DNA from: Acanthornis magna
Lineage: Eukaryota > Chordata > Aves > Passeriformes > Acanthizidae
Assembly (NCBI GenBank): GCA_036785705.1
Contig: JAWUZG010000005.1
Span: forward strand, 2,356,001-2,420,000
DNA length: 64,000 nt
Direction of reading: 5' to 3'
Below the pieces are notes generated by a model. The model did not search any database, had not been told where the DNA came from, and worked only from the letters and a program-made list of their open reading frames with translations. Shown piece after piece: positions 19,101-31,100 of this stretch; position 1 is the first letter of the stretch, and every line of letters begins with the position of its first letter. The translations under genes were made by a program, and so were the position numbers.

Positions 19101-22100
19101 ATGCTTGGGCTCAGTGTGACTCTGGAGTCTGGGGGGAAGATCCTGGAGGGCAGACCTGGCTCCATTTCCCTTAGCCTGCCTTCGAGGTGATGCCTTGGCT
19201 TTGGGAGATTGATGGTTTTGTCTGCCACGGAGACACCTATGGGCATTATGAGCCTCGCCCGTTCTTTTAATTCTTAGAATTCATTTTTGCTTCTTTTTGT
19301 TCCATGTTAAACAGTAAAATTGCTAATACAGACTTTCTATCTTACAGGTTTTAATTCCCTACTACTTGATTTCTCCATGTCACTGCAGTTTGCTTCTATC
19401 TTCCTGTGTTCAACTAACACTGAGTCAGAAAAGCAAATCCTGGAATCATGTTCTGTGTCCAAGTGATGAGCAGTCTGTGATTTGGCATTTTAGTGATTGG
19501 GACGGAAGAGCAATGTTTACTTCTTGGCTCCTTTTATTTAATCTGTTTTCTTGTGAGTTCTTTTCAGGTAGCTAATAGGGATTTTTGCAGCCCAAGCTAC
19601 ACCTTTGTAGTTGTTTGGATGCTGGGACAATGTGAAAAAGAATCTTACCATCCTCAGGAGCAAGTGGTTTTGCTGATTACTCGGTGCTGCTTGTAGTAAC
19701 AGCATGCTGCAATTAAACAGAGTTGTGGCCATTTAATTTCTGTTGTTTAAGTGTCTGTTGAGGTGATTTCTTCTTTCATTTTGTGCAGCAAATTGACAAT
19801 TTCTAGAAAATGTGAAGAGGTGAGAAGCCATTCTTTTCACTTTGTTCCTTTCCTTGTATGGGAATTGATTTGCAATCTGAATGCTAAACATGGACATGCA
19901 ACTGTGAGGATTTCTGTGGTTGTTCTTAACACTTGGTAAAAATATCCAGCTTGTTTGTAGATTTGCGAAGTTTTATTTCTGGAGTTGTTCAGATCCAGCA
20001 CGTATGGTGGACGGTGAGCTTCTCAAGGGAACTCTGGTGCAAATCCATTTCAGTTCTCTGCATTTGTATAGAGGAGATTTAGAGCTGGAACAACTGGTAG
20101 AAGTTGTTGAAACTTGACAGAAAAAATCCTTGTGGAAAATGCACCTTTGGGAGTTGAGCTTTGTTTAGCTAATTTGTAGAAAAGGCTGTAAGTAAGACTT
20201 AAGAAACGTGACAATTCAGACACCGTTTCTAGATCAGCATCCCTGCAGATCATTGGTTTCTTTCAAGGAGGTGAGTGGCAAAACTTTGTCTTCTGCACTT
20301 TCCACATATTGAAGAAGCCTCCAGTTCATTTCACTGACTTCCACTTGAGAGTTTTTAATCTATGTAATTGTGTACAGAAAGAGGGGATATGTGCTTAATG
20401 CTGTGTTGTTCAACACTGTGTGTCTTTATCTTTCGGTTCTGCTCCTCAGCTCATTTTGGGGGGTTTTGATAATATTTAGTGAGAGTTTAATTTCATCTTC
20501 AGGAAGTGTTCAGTTGCCTATTTATTATTCTGTGACACGTAATTATTAAATTCTTCATAATTTAGGTTTCAATACAAACCCCATGGTTTTCATCAGCAGT
20601 GAAATTACTTTTAAGTGGGTGTGAACTGAAAAACAGTCATTTTCTGCCAGTAGTCTCTGTTCTTTGCAAATCTGGTCATCAGATTTCCTTCTAAACTCTG
20701 TGGGCATCAGCTGAACTGAGAGTGTTTTCACTTGCGTGCTCTTTCTGCTTGGAGAAGCTGTGAACAGTCTGGAAATGGACAGTGGTGTGTTTGCAAGGGA
20801 GGGCAGCTCCACAAAAGCTGTAGAGGGGCCAGAATATCCGTATCTGCTGAGGAATTTGGGAAATGAGCTGTCTGTGAAAGGCTTGTGTAGGACAGCTTAC
20901 CCACCCTTGTCAGGCACCTGTGTTCTGGGCAGGAGGTGTGTGGTGGGATTACATTCTGGGCACACAGTCAACAGTTGATACAGGAGACTGAGAACTTTAT
21001 TTCTCCTTCTTGGAACTGTTATGGGATAACACTGGGGAGTGTGAGCTCAAAAGCTCCATAAAAGTAAGTTCTCCTGCTTAAATGAAGGACAGTCAGTGCA
21101 GTAAATCCTTGTCTGTATTGGCTGACTTCTTTCACCGTTAACAACAAACTATTAATGGTTGAACTATTTTTTCCTCTGAGCTACTTTTTTCCTTAATATT
21201 TGAAGTGAATCTTGTACCACAGAGTCGTAAGTGTCAATGCTTGATCTGCTGATGTAATATTTAGAGTAGATGCAATCTGATCAAGTTGATCAGAAATTGA
21301 AATCAGTTTCCATCAGTGTTTTGGAAACTTGGTGGGTCTGAACAGCAGTGCCAGTTTGAGTCTCCTAAAGGAGTTGGCTTTGAACTCTGTGTAGCCATAG
21401 CTACGATACTGCCCCACGTGTACTTGCTGATCTGAGACTTGTAAAACATTAGTTTCTATCAAAATGACATCTGTAATTACATTTTCTGGTTGTGGGGGAT
21501 GCTTGTCATGCAACTTAACTTGTCTTGGATATACTTGTATAGACCCCATGCATTGCCTTCAGTCACCTCTTCTTACTTTTCTTATTGCTTTCAATCCATC
21601 AGCTTTTAAAATTAATATAATTGTTTTATCCAATATATTACCTCATACACCATGTGTTTTGAGAGAATTACTAAATACAGATTATCTGGCATAAAGGAAT
21701 GCAAAATTTGAGTGTATATCTGAAAGTTGAGAGAAACGGTGACTTACTGCTTGCCTATCCTTCCTCAGTATTTTATTGTCCTTTCTGAATGAGTGTTGCT
21801 GCACCTGTGCTGATGGAAACAAATAAAGCCTTGGAGTTCAAATGCTGAGCAAGCTCTTCCTTGGCTTTCAATGAACTGCCTGAAGCTCCATTGAGGATAA
21901 TGACCCATTGCCCATTTACCTCTCATCTCCTTGTTTAAGCAGGCTTAAATATACTTTGTAAGAAATGAATTAATCATATTTGCCTCTCACAGATTTTGTC
22001 CCTGAAACCTGGAGCACAGTCATTACATGCTTTTGTTGTAAATCTACTGGTAATCTGTTGCTTCTTACAGGCCAGGGTGGCTCAGTCGTGGGCCTTTTCT

Positions 22101-25100
22101 TTCTGGTTGTCGGGGAAAGCTGCTGTTGTTGTCTGAAACTGATTCACAGCGTGCCAAGTAGTACAGCTGAACTAATTTGCAAAGTTCTCTCTTGAAAATA
22201 GAATGCTTCCTGGAGTAGGTATTTTAATTTTTGCATTCCTTGCTACTTTTAATTAAGACTAATAGAAAACCTCTTTAGTTTTTGGAACCTCGTTCATGCA
22301 ATTAAATCTTTGTTCTACTTATAAAATAGTTTGATAGACTGAGTTCTGTGTCTTCACCTTAAAGTAGTATTTTAAAAGAGGTTCAGAGCTGGAGCATTAG
22401 AGAAAAATTATTCAAACCCAGAGTCATTCAAGTACTGATACATTATGTTATTGAAAGGAAAGAATGTGAGTACTCTCTTTTAAACTAAAGGCAAGCAATC
22501 CTTTTTCTGAGCAGTAGTTTTGCCATTGACAGTGTCAGCCCTAGCTTTGAAATTTACTTTGGGATAATTAGTGATACGCTAGGAAATGCTGGTTTATGCA
22601 GTACTTGTCCAATCCTGCATTGATTCCTTAAGAAACTTGCAGTGACTGTTGTCAAAATATTATGATGGGCAGCCTGACTTTCCACATCTAGTATGTGTTT
22701 TGGTGATGTCAAGCAGACTTGATTGTGGAAATACTGCCTAAATTGAGCTGGTTTTTTTTGGTTTTGCTTTGTTCATTTTTTTCTTAATTAAAAGAGGAAC
22801 TTCAATATAAAGAAAAAAACCACAGTCTTCCCAGAACTCTAACATCTTGTCTTGGAGTCAAAGACAATGCACAATACTGAGTTAAAATAGGACTCTAAAA
22901 TGAGACTGCTACCTCTTCTTTTTTATTTTTTTTTTTAATTTAAACTCCAGTGAGTGGCACAGATGCTTTGAAATTGCTTTGTGGGTTTTTTTTCCTTAGT
23001 AATATGTAACTTGGCTTTCCCTGGAGAGGGAGGACTGCAATATCTTGGCTGCTGAGAATCCCAAGATAACAGAAGCATTAGGCGGTGCAGTGCAAAGATC
23101 CCACAGATCTTTTCACAGACTCCTTGTGTCTGCCATGACTGACATGGAACCAGTGCTGCTGAGTGCTGCTGGAGCCAGGCTCAGCCCTGCTGTACTGCCA
23201 GGCTTCCATGGCAATGCAGCAGCCTGGACATCCCATCCCATCCCACTGGCCATGAGCAGCTTTGCACATTCCTGCTGTGCTGGGCTCAGGGAGGAAAAGG
23301 ACAACGCAGAGACTCCTGGTGAGTCTTCTTGGGCCAGCCGAGCCAGAGCAACATGCAGTCTGGCCCACTTTATTCCACTCATGGCCACATACTCCACAAG
23401 CTGGTCCTACCCTGTTTCCTGCTGGTGTGTGATGAGAAAGGCTGTATGTGCATTACACAATGTTTAACTGATGGAAGCGCGTTCTGCTCCTGGAACCATT
23501 GATGGGAATCTTCCACTTGCTGTATCCATGCTGCTCTGTGCTGCATGGCATACTCCTTGTTCCTCAGTCATTGGCATAACCCAGCCTGAATTATGTATTT
23601 CACATTCCCATTTCATCCAGGCCAGATTTCCACTGTTAGGCAACTATGGATTCAGTATTGGTGAGCTTTGAGCTGCGGCTCACTGAGCGGGGAAAATGTA
23701 CATGGTGTAGTAACACAGGCAGGGCTTTGTGTGGAAGGTGCAGTGCTGCCGCTGGACCTGGCCTGGCTCATGCAACAGCACAGCTGGTTTATATTTGAGA
23801 TGCTGTATCTAAGAGTTTGTTTATATTGTAGTTCCCTGGGGTTGTTCTGGGTGGAACCAGCTCCTGTGTGCTGGGTAGATCTTGGTATCATCTCAAAATT
23901 GGCATTTGACTGCATTTAAAACAATGCGGAACTGTTCCTGGAAGGAGTTGCTGTGGCAAGTTCTCTTTGGGAAGGTGGAAGTCATAAGATGCTCTTAAGG
24001 ACAATTGTTGGCTTAGGTAGACTTCCGTAGCCATTCTAAAGGGGGCATTTTAACCCAAAGCAAACATGGCCTAGCAGAATGAAACCTTAGGGTGGCATCA
24101 CTCCTACACGATGCCAATTCTTAAATTTCATACAGCTTCCCAGAGCGAGCTGCTGCTGTTTTGCTCTAGACTGCCTTATTATGATTAAAGGAGAACAGGT
24201 GTTTGCTGGAGAAGATAAGGGAGATGGGATGGGAAGGGAATTGTAGATATTGAAAGAGAGAACTTGTTGGGGTTGCAGAGAAACAGAAGGTAGAGGTGGC
24301 AGTTACCTGCGATCAGCTGATTTGCCCTGCTCTGGTGAAGTTGTATCTTAGAAGTGCTGTCTGGTTAATGAGGTATCAAGCCTTGGTATCAAGGCTTGTT
24401 TCTGCTCTTTGTGTAACTGTGCTGTGCACTGGAATACTGAATTAAAACTCATCAGGTGCTTCTGATCTCATGGTGGCCATGAGGAATTACTCAGGTGCTG
24501 AATAACCAGTAAATGATGTTGGGGACACCAGTTGTAATTGCTTTTTCCTTGCTCTTTTGAGTAGCTCCTGTATTTCCATTCTTAAGAACACAGTGTTGTT
24601 TAGACTTGCAAACCTTTGTCAACTTTGTTGAAATCGCCTTTGTTCGAAAGTTTGTGTCTGAAACAATAACAGTTTGTTTTTTCTAATGAAATGAGACTCT
24701 TAAAGTTGCTAATTCCTGTTTTTAAGCCATTGCGTTGTCTTCAAAATATTTGTGTTTTAATATTTATGTACTTCATAGTCAAAAACTTGCAGGAAAGCAA
24801 TATATTTAGCAAGTTGTAATATTTATAAAGACAAGAAATTTAGAGTTTGATGTAGGCTTAAAATGAATTCAGGTGTGTTGTGGGCTAGAGGTGGGTATAG
24901 TTATCTGTAATGCTGTGCTCTAGTGGTGTGATGAGTATCATCAAGGTAGCATTAAAGGCACTCAAGCATCTTAACCAGTCCATTACAGAATTTTATAGCT
25001 GTAGTGCTTCGGGTTACAGATCTGATTGTTCCTGGCATTTAAACAGTGTTTCTAATACTGAAGAATTAACTTTTTGTATTTTCTAGTACATTCTGCGGTA

Positions 25101-28100
25101 GTGTTTCTCTTTGGTTATATGTATCTAGTCAGTATTCTGGGATGCTTTTGTGTTATGGAGACTGAGAGGTAGAAAGAAGACTTTTTTCCTCACTGAAAAG
25201 TTGTAGGGAAGTTTGGACACTTTTACTGTGGCCATAGAACTTGAAGCTGACACTGTCCTCTTAAATACTTGTCAAGGATGACTCCATAAAGGTCAGGAAC
25301 AACTCTGGTGAATCAGTCTAAGGCAATAATGAATTCTTTATAATAAAAAATGTAATTCTGGTAGGTGATAAGTAGAAAGGGAATGGGAGATGCTGAACTC
25401 TGTGGCTATCATCTTACATGCTGTTGATCCTAAGCAAAAAGAAGCTCCCTACTAATGGCTGAAAACATCTCAATGCATTGAAAAAAATGAGCTGGTTCTC
25501 TGTGTGAACAATGGTACTCACACAGAAGGGCTTATATATATTTTTATATATATATATATATGAATTTCTTTTAAGATTAGTGTTGCTCCTAATACTGTTG
25601 TGTTTAGCGTATGGCTCATTTCCTTTGTTTATTCTGTATCAGTGAACAATTTCTGAGAATTATGTTCATTCTGCAAGTGCTCTGGTCTTTCCCATGAGAA
25701 GCTGATACCAGATGAGGCTTGGGGGAGGAGGGGGAGGGAGCACAATCCATATGCAACTGTACCTCGTCACAGTTTGGAATATGGAGAAATTAGAGTTAGA
25801 GGTCTCAAAGAGCTTTCTATTATTTACTTTTGACCATGTTATGTTTCTGAAAGTAGAGAAAATATGCTTTTAAAAATGATTCTTTTTGCTTGCCGTTTGA
25901 TTTTGTACTTGGTATGATGAGTGACCTTTGGATATAAGATATTCCCCGCAAGTCTAACATGATGGTTGCCCTTGAGGTCTAATTACAGTGTGTTCCTCTA
26001 GCTCGGAAGTTCTTGCTAAAAATGCACTTAGGAGCTGAGCTTCGTTTGGCCACAGTTGAAATTGTATTGCCCCGTTCCTTGCAGCTGATCTGTATTTTGC
26101 TCATCTTCTGTCATTTTCTTGGTTTAGTCAATTTATTTATAGGGTTTTTTCTGAGTTTGGGAGCTCATGTTGTTTCTAGGATTGTAACACACTTCTAGCA
26201 AATCACCCTTTTGTGAAAGAGTAGGTAAATCACCCAAGTTTTCATTTAAAGCTAGCCAAGTAAAACAGGCTGGGGAAGAAGAGCCTGGAGACTTGGGAAA
26301 CAGCAAGGAAATACTATTTTAAATTTTTTTTTATGTGAAATGGTTTAAATTTTTACTTTGACCATCGTGTGCTTTGAGTTCTCAGCTACTTGAGCAAACT
26401 GTTATGCTTTAAGTCAGTCTGATTTTTAAAATTTTTTAAAGAATATTTGAAAACTTACACACTAGAAGATGTTAAATCAGGTTAGCTGAGCAGCTCAGCT
26501 CTTTCTTCTGTGGTGTTACTGGGATAAGAAGATCTCTAAATCAGCTTGTTGTGAAGACTCAGAGAAATGAGACCTTGCAAGTATGTGGAAAGATCCCATT
26601 TCCTGTATTATATTGGTAGAATATATTTAGCTGGAATTTACCTACATCCTAGGTAAATCCCTCTTTCTTCTGGTTAGTTGTGTCTTCGATCGATCTGTTT
26701 AAAGCCTTCAGTATGCTGTTTTTATGAGACTCTAATAGTAAGCACATCTTTGCCCACAGATGAGCAATATTGGGGTGAAGTTGCTCCAGATGGGGTGGGG
26801 CAATTTTACAGCTCTGGTTACTACAAAGGTGTTTACTTCTCCCAGCTTCACATTCCTCACACTTCCCTTCCCAGCTTCCCCTGCTCGCATAGGTGCCAGC
26901 CTGAGTATTCCATGGCTTACAAGGCCAACAAGACTGTGGGTAGTTTTCAGCTGGATTGGCAAGTTGGGTTTGTGCAGTTCCCAGTCTGACTCTCGGGGTT
27001 CCTGTGGGAACGCTGAAGGTGTTTGAAATTGATTTGATGCCATTGTAGTGTGGGCTTGATTGGGATCTATTGATGGGGAAATTGGATCTAGTGCAGGGTA
27101 AAGGTGTGTGTGTGCATGGAAGGTAAGAGGGAAAAGGAAGGGTTGGAGAACGGGAAAGTGTAAGAGGCTTTAACTGAGAAGAAAGATTTGGTAGAGCAAA
27201 TTTAAAGGAGAAGAAAGTTGAGCTGAGAAGTAGGGAAAGAGAGCATCTCTAACATGACTGCGTTCTGAGTGCCTGGAAAAAGGAGCAGCCACTGCAGACA
27301 TGAAGGAACTGAGCCTCGGACTGGAGCGCTGCTGCTGAGGCAGGAACTTACAGATCCTGGAATGCCTGGCTGGAAAGCTCTGGAGCACGGATTATCAATT
27401 CTTATTGATGAGAGCGCACAGGCTGCCACTTTGATGAGGTTCAGAGGCTCTCAGAGCACACAAGGATACCTTAGTGCATCCTGTGGGAATCACTGCCTTA
27501 AGTGTGAAACTAGGGAGAACTATCAAATCAATTTGCAGGCTTGGTGCAGTAGAAGTTTTTGGAAAAGTTTGACGTGATGGATTTGAAGAAGTGAAAGTGT
27601 GAGAAAGTGGGGAGGCAGCAGATTGAGGAGGTTCTGAGGCATGGCAGGATGCTAGAATATGGGAGAGAATGAAGGACATGCTTGATTCACAAGTGAATGA
27701 GTGGTTTAACTACTGCCCATTCAAGGTAGAAAAGAACTCATTTGAGAGGCAGGCATCATCATTTGGAAGTGAAATCATGTGCAGCAAGGAATTTCTTACA
27801 GAGCCGACAGAAAATGCCCAGGAATGACAATGAATGTATTTATTCCTATTGCTTTCCTGTCTGTACCAATTGAAAAATTAAAAAAAATCCTAGAAATGTT
27901 TCAGAACCAGTTGTTTCTGTACTTCAGGCTGCGTGTGCCCCTAAACAGGTGCTGTAAATCAAGACTATCCACAGAGCTGATATTCAGAGTAAGAGAGGAA
28001 CTCAAAAGCCTAAGATTGAAATTTTGGTTGTGAGGACATAAATTAACTGAGCTGAACAAGGTAAGTTCTGCTAAGGAGCAAAAAAGAGCTCAAGCTAAGG

Positions 28101-31100
28101 TCCAGGAGGAGAAGCCCTGTCATGTGTGTCACTGCCCCTTTTGGTAGTGGGACACACTTAGCTCAGCTCCATGGAAAACTGCAGCCTCAGTGTGGTTCCT
28201 CCTGTTTGGAGCCTCTGAGTCTTTTCAAGAACAAACCCAGTATTATTTCTAGGTACAGAAACCTGAAGGGAAGTCATGTCTGTAGCCACTGTATTAATTA
28301 GCAACGATTAATAAATAAGACCAGTAGAAGTTGGTCAGTGTGTGAGATGTAGAATGCATAAACAGGAAAATAACAGGTTTCTCCAGCTAGTGCAAATACC
28401 TCCCTATTTTTTGACCTGGGGCATAAGTTTCAGTATTTCCATAACTTCTCTGTCTTCTTTACATGGCAATTGTAGCTTTTAAGGGCCCAGTTTGCTTTAC
28501 TTCCAGTTCTTTATAATCTCAAAGAGGGAGATTTGGGAGTCATTCAAACTTTTGCAGTGAAATGGCTGCTCTGGGAGTTGGAGTTACTGTCTTGCTTGTT
28601 AGAGTATGTGCTTAATTAGGGTGATGTGAGGATGAAGGAAGTTTTAGAAATACACATGTAAGATCCTACAAGGTAGAATTAGGTTTGTTGCTACTAAATC
28701 GTTGTCAACAATTTTTTTCTGTCAAGTTTGAAGGAGTGCATCTTACTGAGACAATGCTCACAAAATTGTGAAAAACAGAGGTTTTATGAACCTTTGATGC
28801 TGGGTAAGTTTTTTTTTATTTTTTATATACTATCTATAGCTGAGGATCTGTCTTTTGTGGTAAGTTTGGCCTAAATTGTGTGATGGAGTTCTTGGTTTCT
28901 TCAGTGCTGTGCTTTGGCCTTGAGAGAGTCAACTGTCATGGTAATTTGTGGTGTTTAAAATAAAAGGTGGTTTTGAGTGATACCCATCTTTTAGTCTGCT
29001 TCTCCATCTTGTGCTTTGTCCAGTGTCAAGTAGGATCTTTAAAGCCTTGTAGGAGTGAGACAGAAAAGTGGTTTTTAAAGTTTGATGGTATCCTGTTCAG
29101 AGGCTGCTTTTTGTATGTTTTTATATTTGTATGTATGCATATGTATGAAAATGTGGATGTATGTGCATACGTGATGTTCTTATTTCAAAGAAGTAGTAAG
29201 TATTTGTTCAGTGTGATTATTCTGTGAAGTGGTTTTCTTCTGAGCTCTGCTTTCTGATCCAAGCCCACAGACTTTCATTAGCTTTAGTTTTTGGAAACTT
29301 GTATGGATAGATCACACAGGACCTTGCAAGGCTGAGGTTGGAGAGGAGGTTGAGGCAGAGATTGTGGAGAGCTCGCTGCTGTTACAGAAGAACCTGTCCC
29401 ACAAAGTTTGCTTGTGGAGTAGATTTGTGAGCATGTAATACTTGAAATTTCGAGTGAAATGTGGAGATGAAAACTTCGTTGTGTTATAAATGCAAAGATC
29501 TGCTTAAAAGGAATGCTGACCTTGATCTGTGTAGCAATTAGATAATTGTACAAGTGTTTGGAAATTTAGGACAAGGAGGAAGCAAAAACTGTGCATTGGT
29601 AGTTGGGGAAAGGTGTGTGGCCAGGAGACAGAATGCAGTGCCCTGGGATGTACTCAGTTGCTACTTAAGTGCAACTGTGAACTTACTGATGTTGGCCTTA
29701 TTTGAGTGTAGGAGCATTTTTAGAGGGAAGTGGGACATTTGATAATCCCTCAGTGAAGTGTTTGGGGTTTGAACTCAGTGCAGAACTATTCTGGTTTCCT
29801 CTGTAATAAATGTGGTAAGCTTTTATCATTTTGCCAATTAGTGATTCATTATGGTTAAATGTCATGATAGATGTGTCTATATTTGAGAGCACTAATCATC
29901 AGCTCAGTCTGAAATAACCTTATATGTACACAGCACGTTGTTCTTGATAGTTCTGTTGTGGTTTGAGTTTTGTTTGTTTGCTTGTTTTTCTGTGTCTTTA
30001 TCTGATCAGGAAGAGGAAGTTGAGGTTTCATGGTCATTTCAAAATGCAGACATTTAAAAATCTGGGGGGAAAAGCCTCCAACAAAACAAAAAACAAACCC
30101 AAGGCTTCTGGTTAATGAGTAAAGTTGTTGAAAGTTCATGCTTGAAAGTGCACATCAATCGGGAGTTCCCAGTAAAGCTTATGAGGAATATTTCATAAAA
30201 ATAGGATTACAAGAAGGGTCTGTTCTCAATCATGAGTTTTTGCAGCAGTGTTCAAGAATATTGTGCACTTTGAGTTTTCAAGTCACTTGCATCTAAGCCT
30301 TACCTCTGTTAACCAAATCTACATGTTTTTGCTTCAATAAAGTATTTATTTTTTGTGCTATCAAAGGTAATTTCTAATAAAAATAGAACAATTGCACATT
30401 GTTTTTTTAATCTCCTAATGTGTTTATGTTTTTGTTTTCTTTAGTATCAGACATTGAAGGTGGTGATACATTGCAGCTCAGAAAGGAACATGCCCTCAAG
30501 ATATTTGCTTACATCAATTCCTGGACGCAAAGGTAATTTTGAATTGAGTTTGAGTGCTGAGGATCCTGGATCTCAACAGCAGTTTTCCCTTTTTATAATA
30601 CAGTAGAGTGATTAGAATTAGCAAATTATTAATGTGTGATACCTGGAGAGTAAAGACTGTTTTGCTACTTACAAAATAGAAATAAACTCGTTACCCAGTG
30701 CATTTTGGGTGATGCATGTTTTGAATATCCAGTCGGCATTCTGGATGCTGTAATAATTGTGTAGAAAATTAATAGCTATATTGTGATGACAAACAATTGT
30801 CTTGCTGCTTTAACATGAAGTTTTGTGACCATCTGCTGTGGAGGCAGGGTAGGGTAAGAAGAACTTAAGAAAAAGTGACTGAATGTGGAACCATCATGTT
30901 AAGTTTTTCTCCATGTCCTAATATTCTGAGTCAAGGTGATGAAGGATTGCAGGCCACAGCTCCTAAAATGATAAAGAAAATGCTTTGCACATGGTTTTCT
31001 TAAATCAACTACATTATTTCTTTTAATCTAGTATTTAAATTACCGTTGGTTGGGGTTGTGTCTGTAAAGTAGTGATGTCAGCTATTCTGCTTAGAGAATA

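Larger units (their letters stand above)
13183..30444 (+). other. USP34: USP34 intron 1 (17.3 kb)
   Basis: The first 0.7 kb is still CpG-rich. The rest is AT-rich with TA microsatellites near 14646-14660, 15818-15832 and 25533-25562. A 17-bp palindrome with a 9+9 extension lies at 21276-21294 and a 9-bp hairpin at 24377-24398. Open frames up to about 140 codons (15070-15435, 16762-17178, 23045-23467) match nothing I recognise. I see no recognisable transposon end or RNA gene. Confidence 0.75.

Noticed and set aside
23045..23480. Possible LTR (minus strand GGAATAAAG near 23370) or coding frame of 140 codons
   Set aside because: No TATA box at the right distance, no duplicated ends and no recognisable protein. 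The evidence is too thin to call an element.
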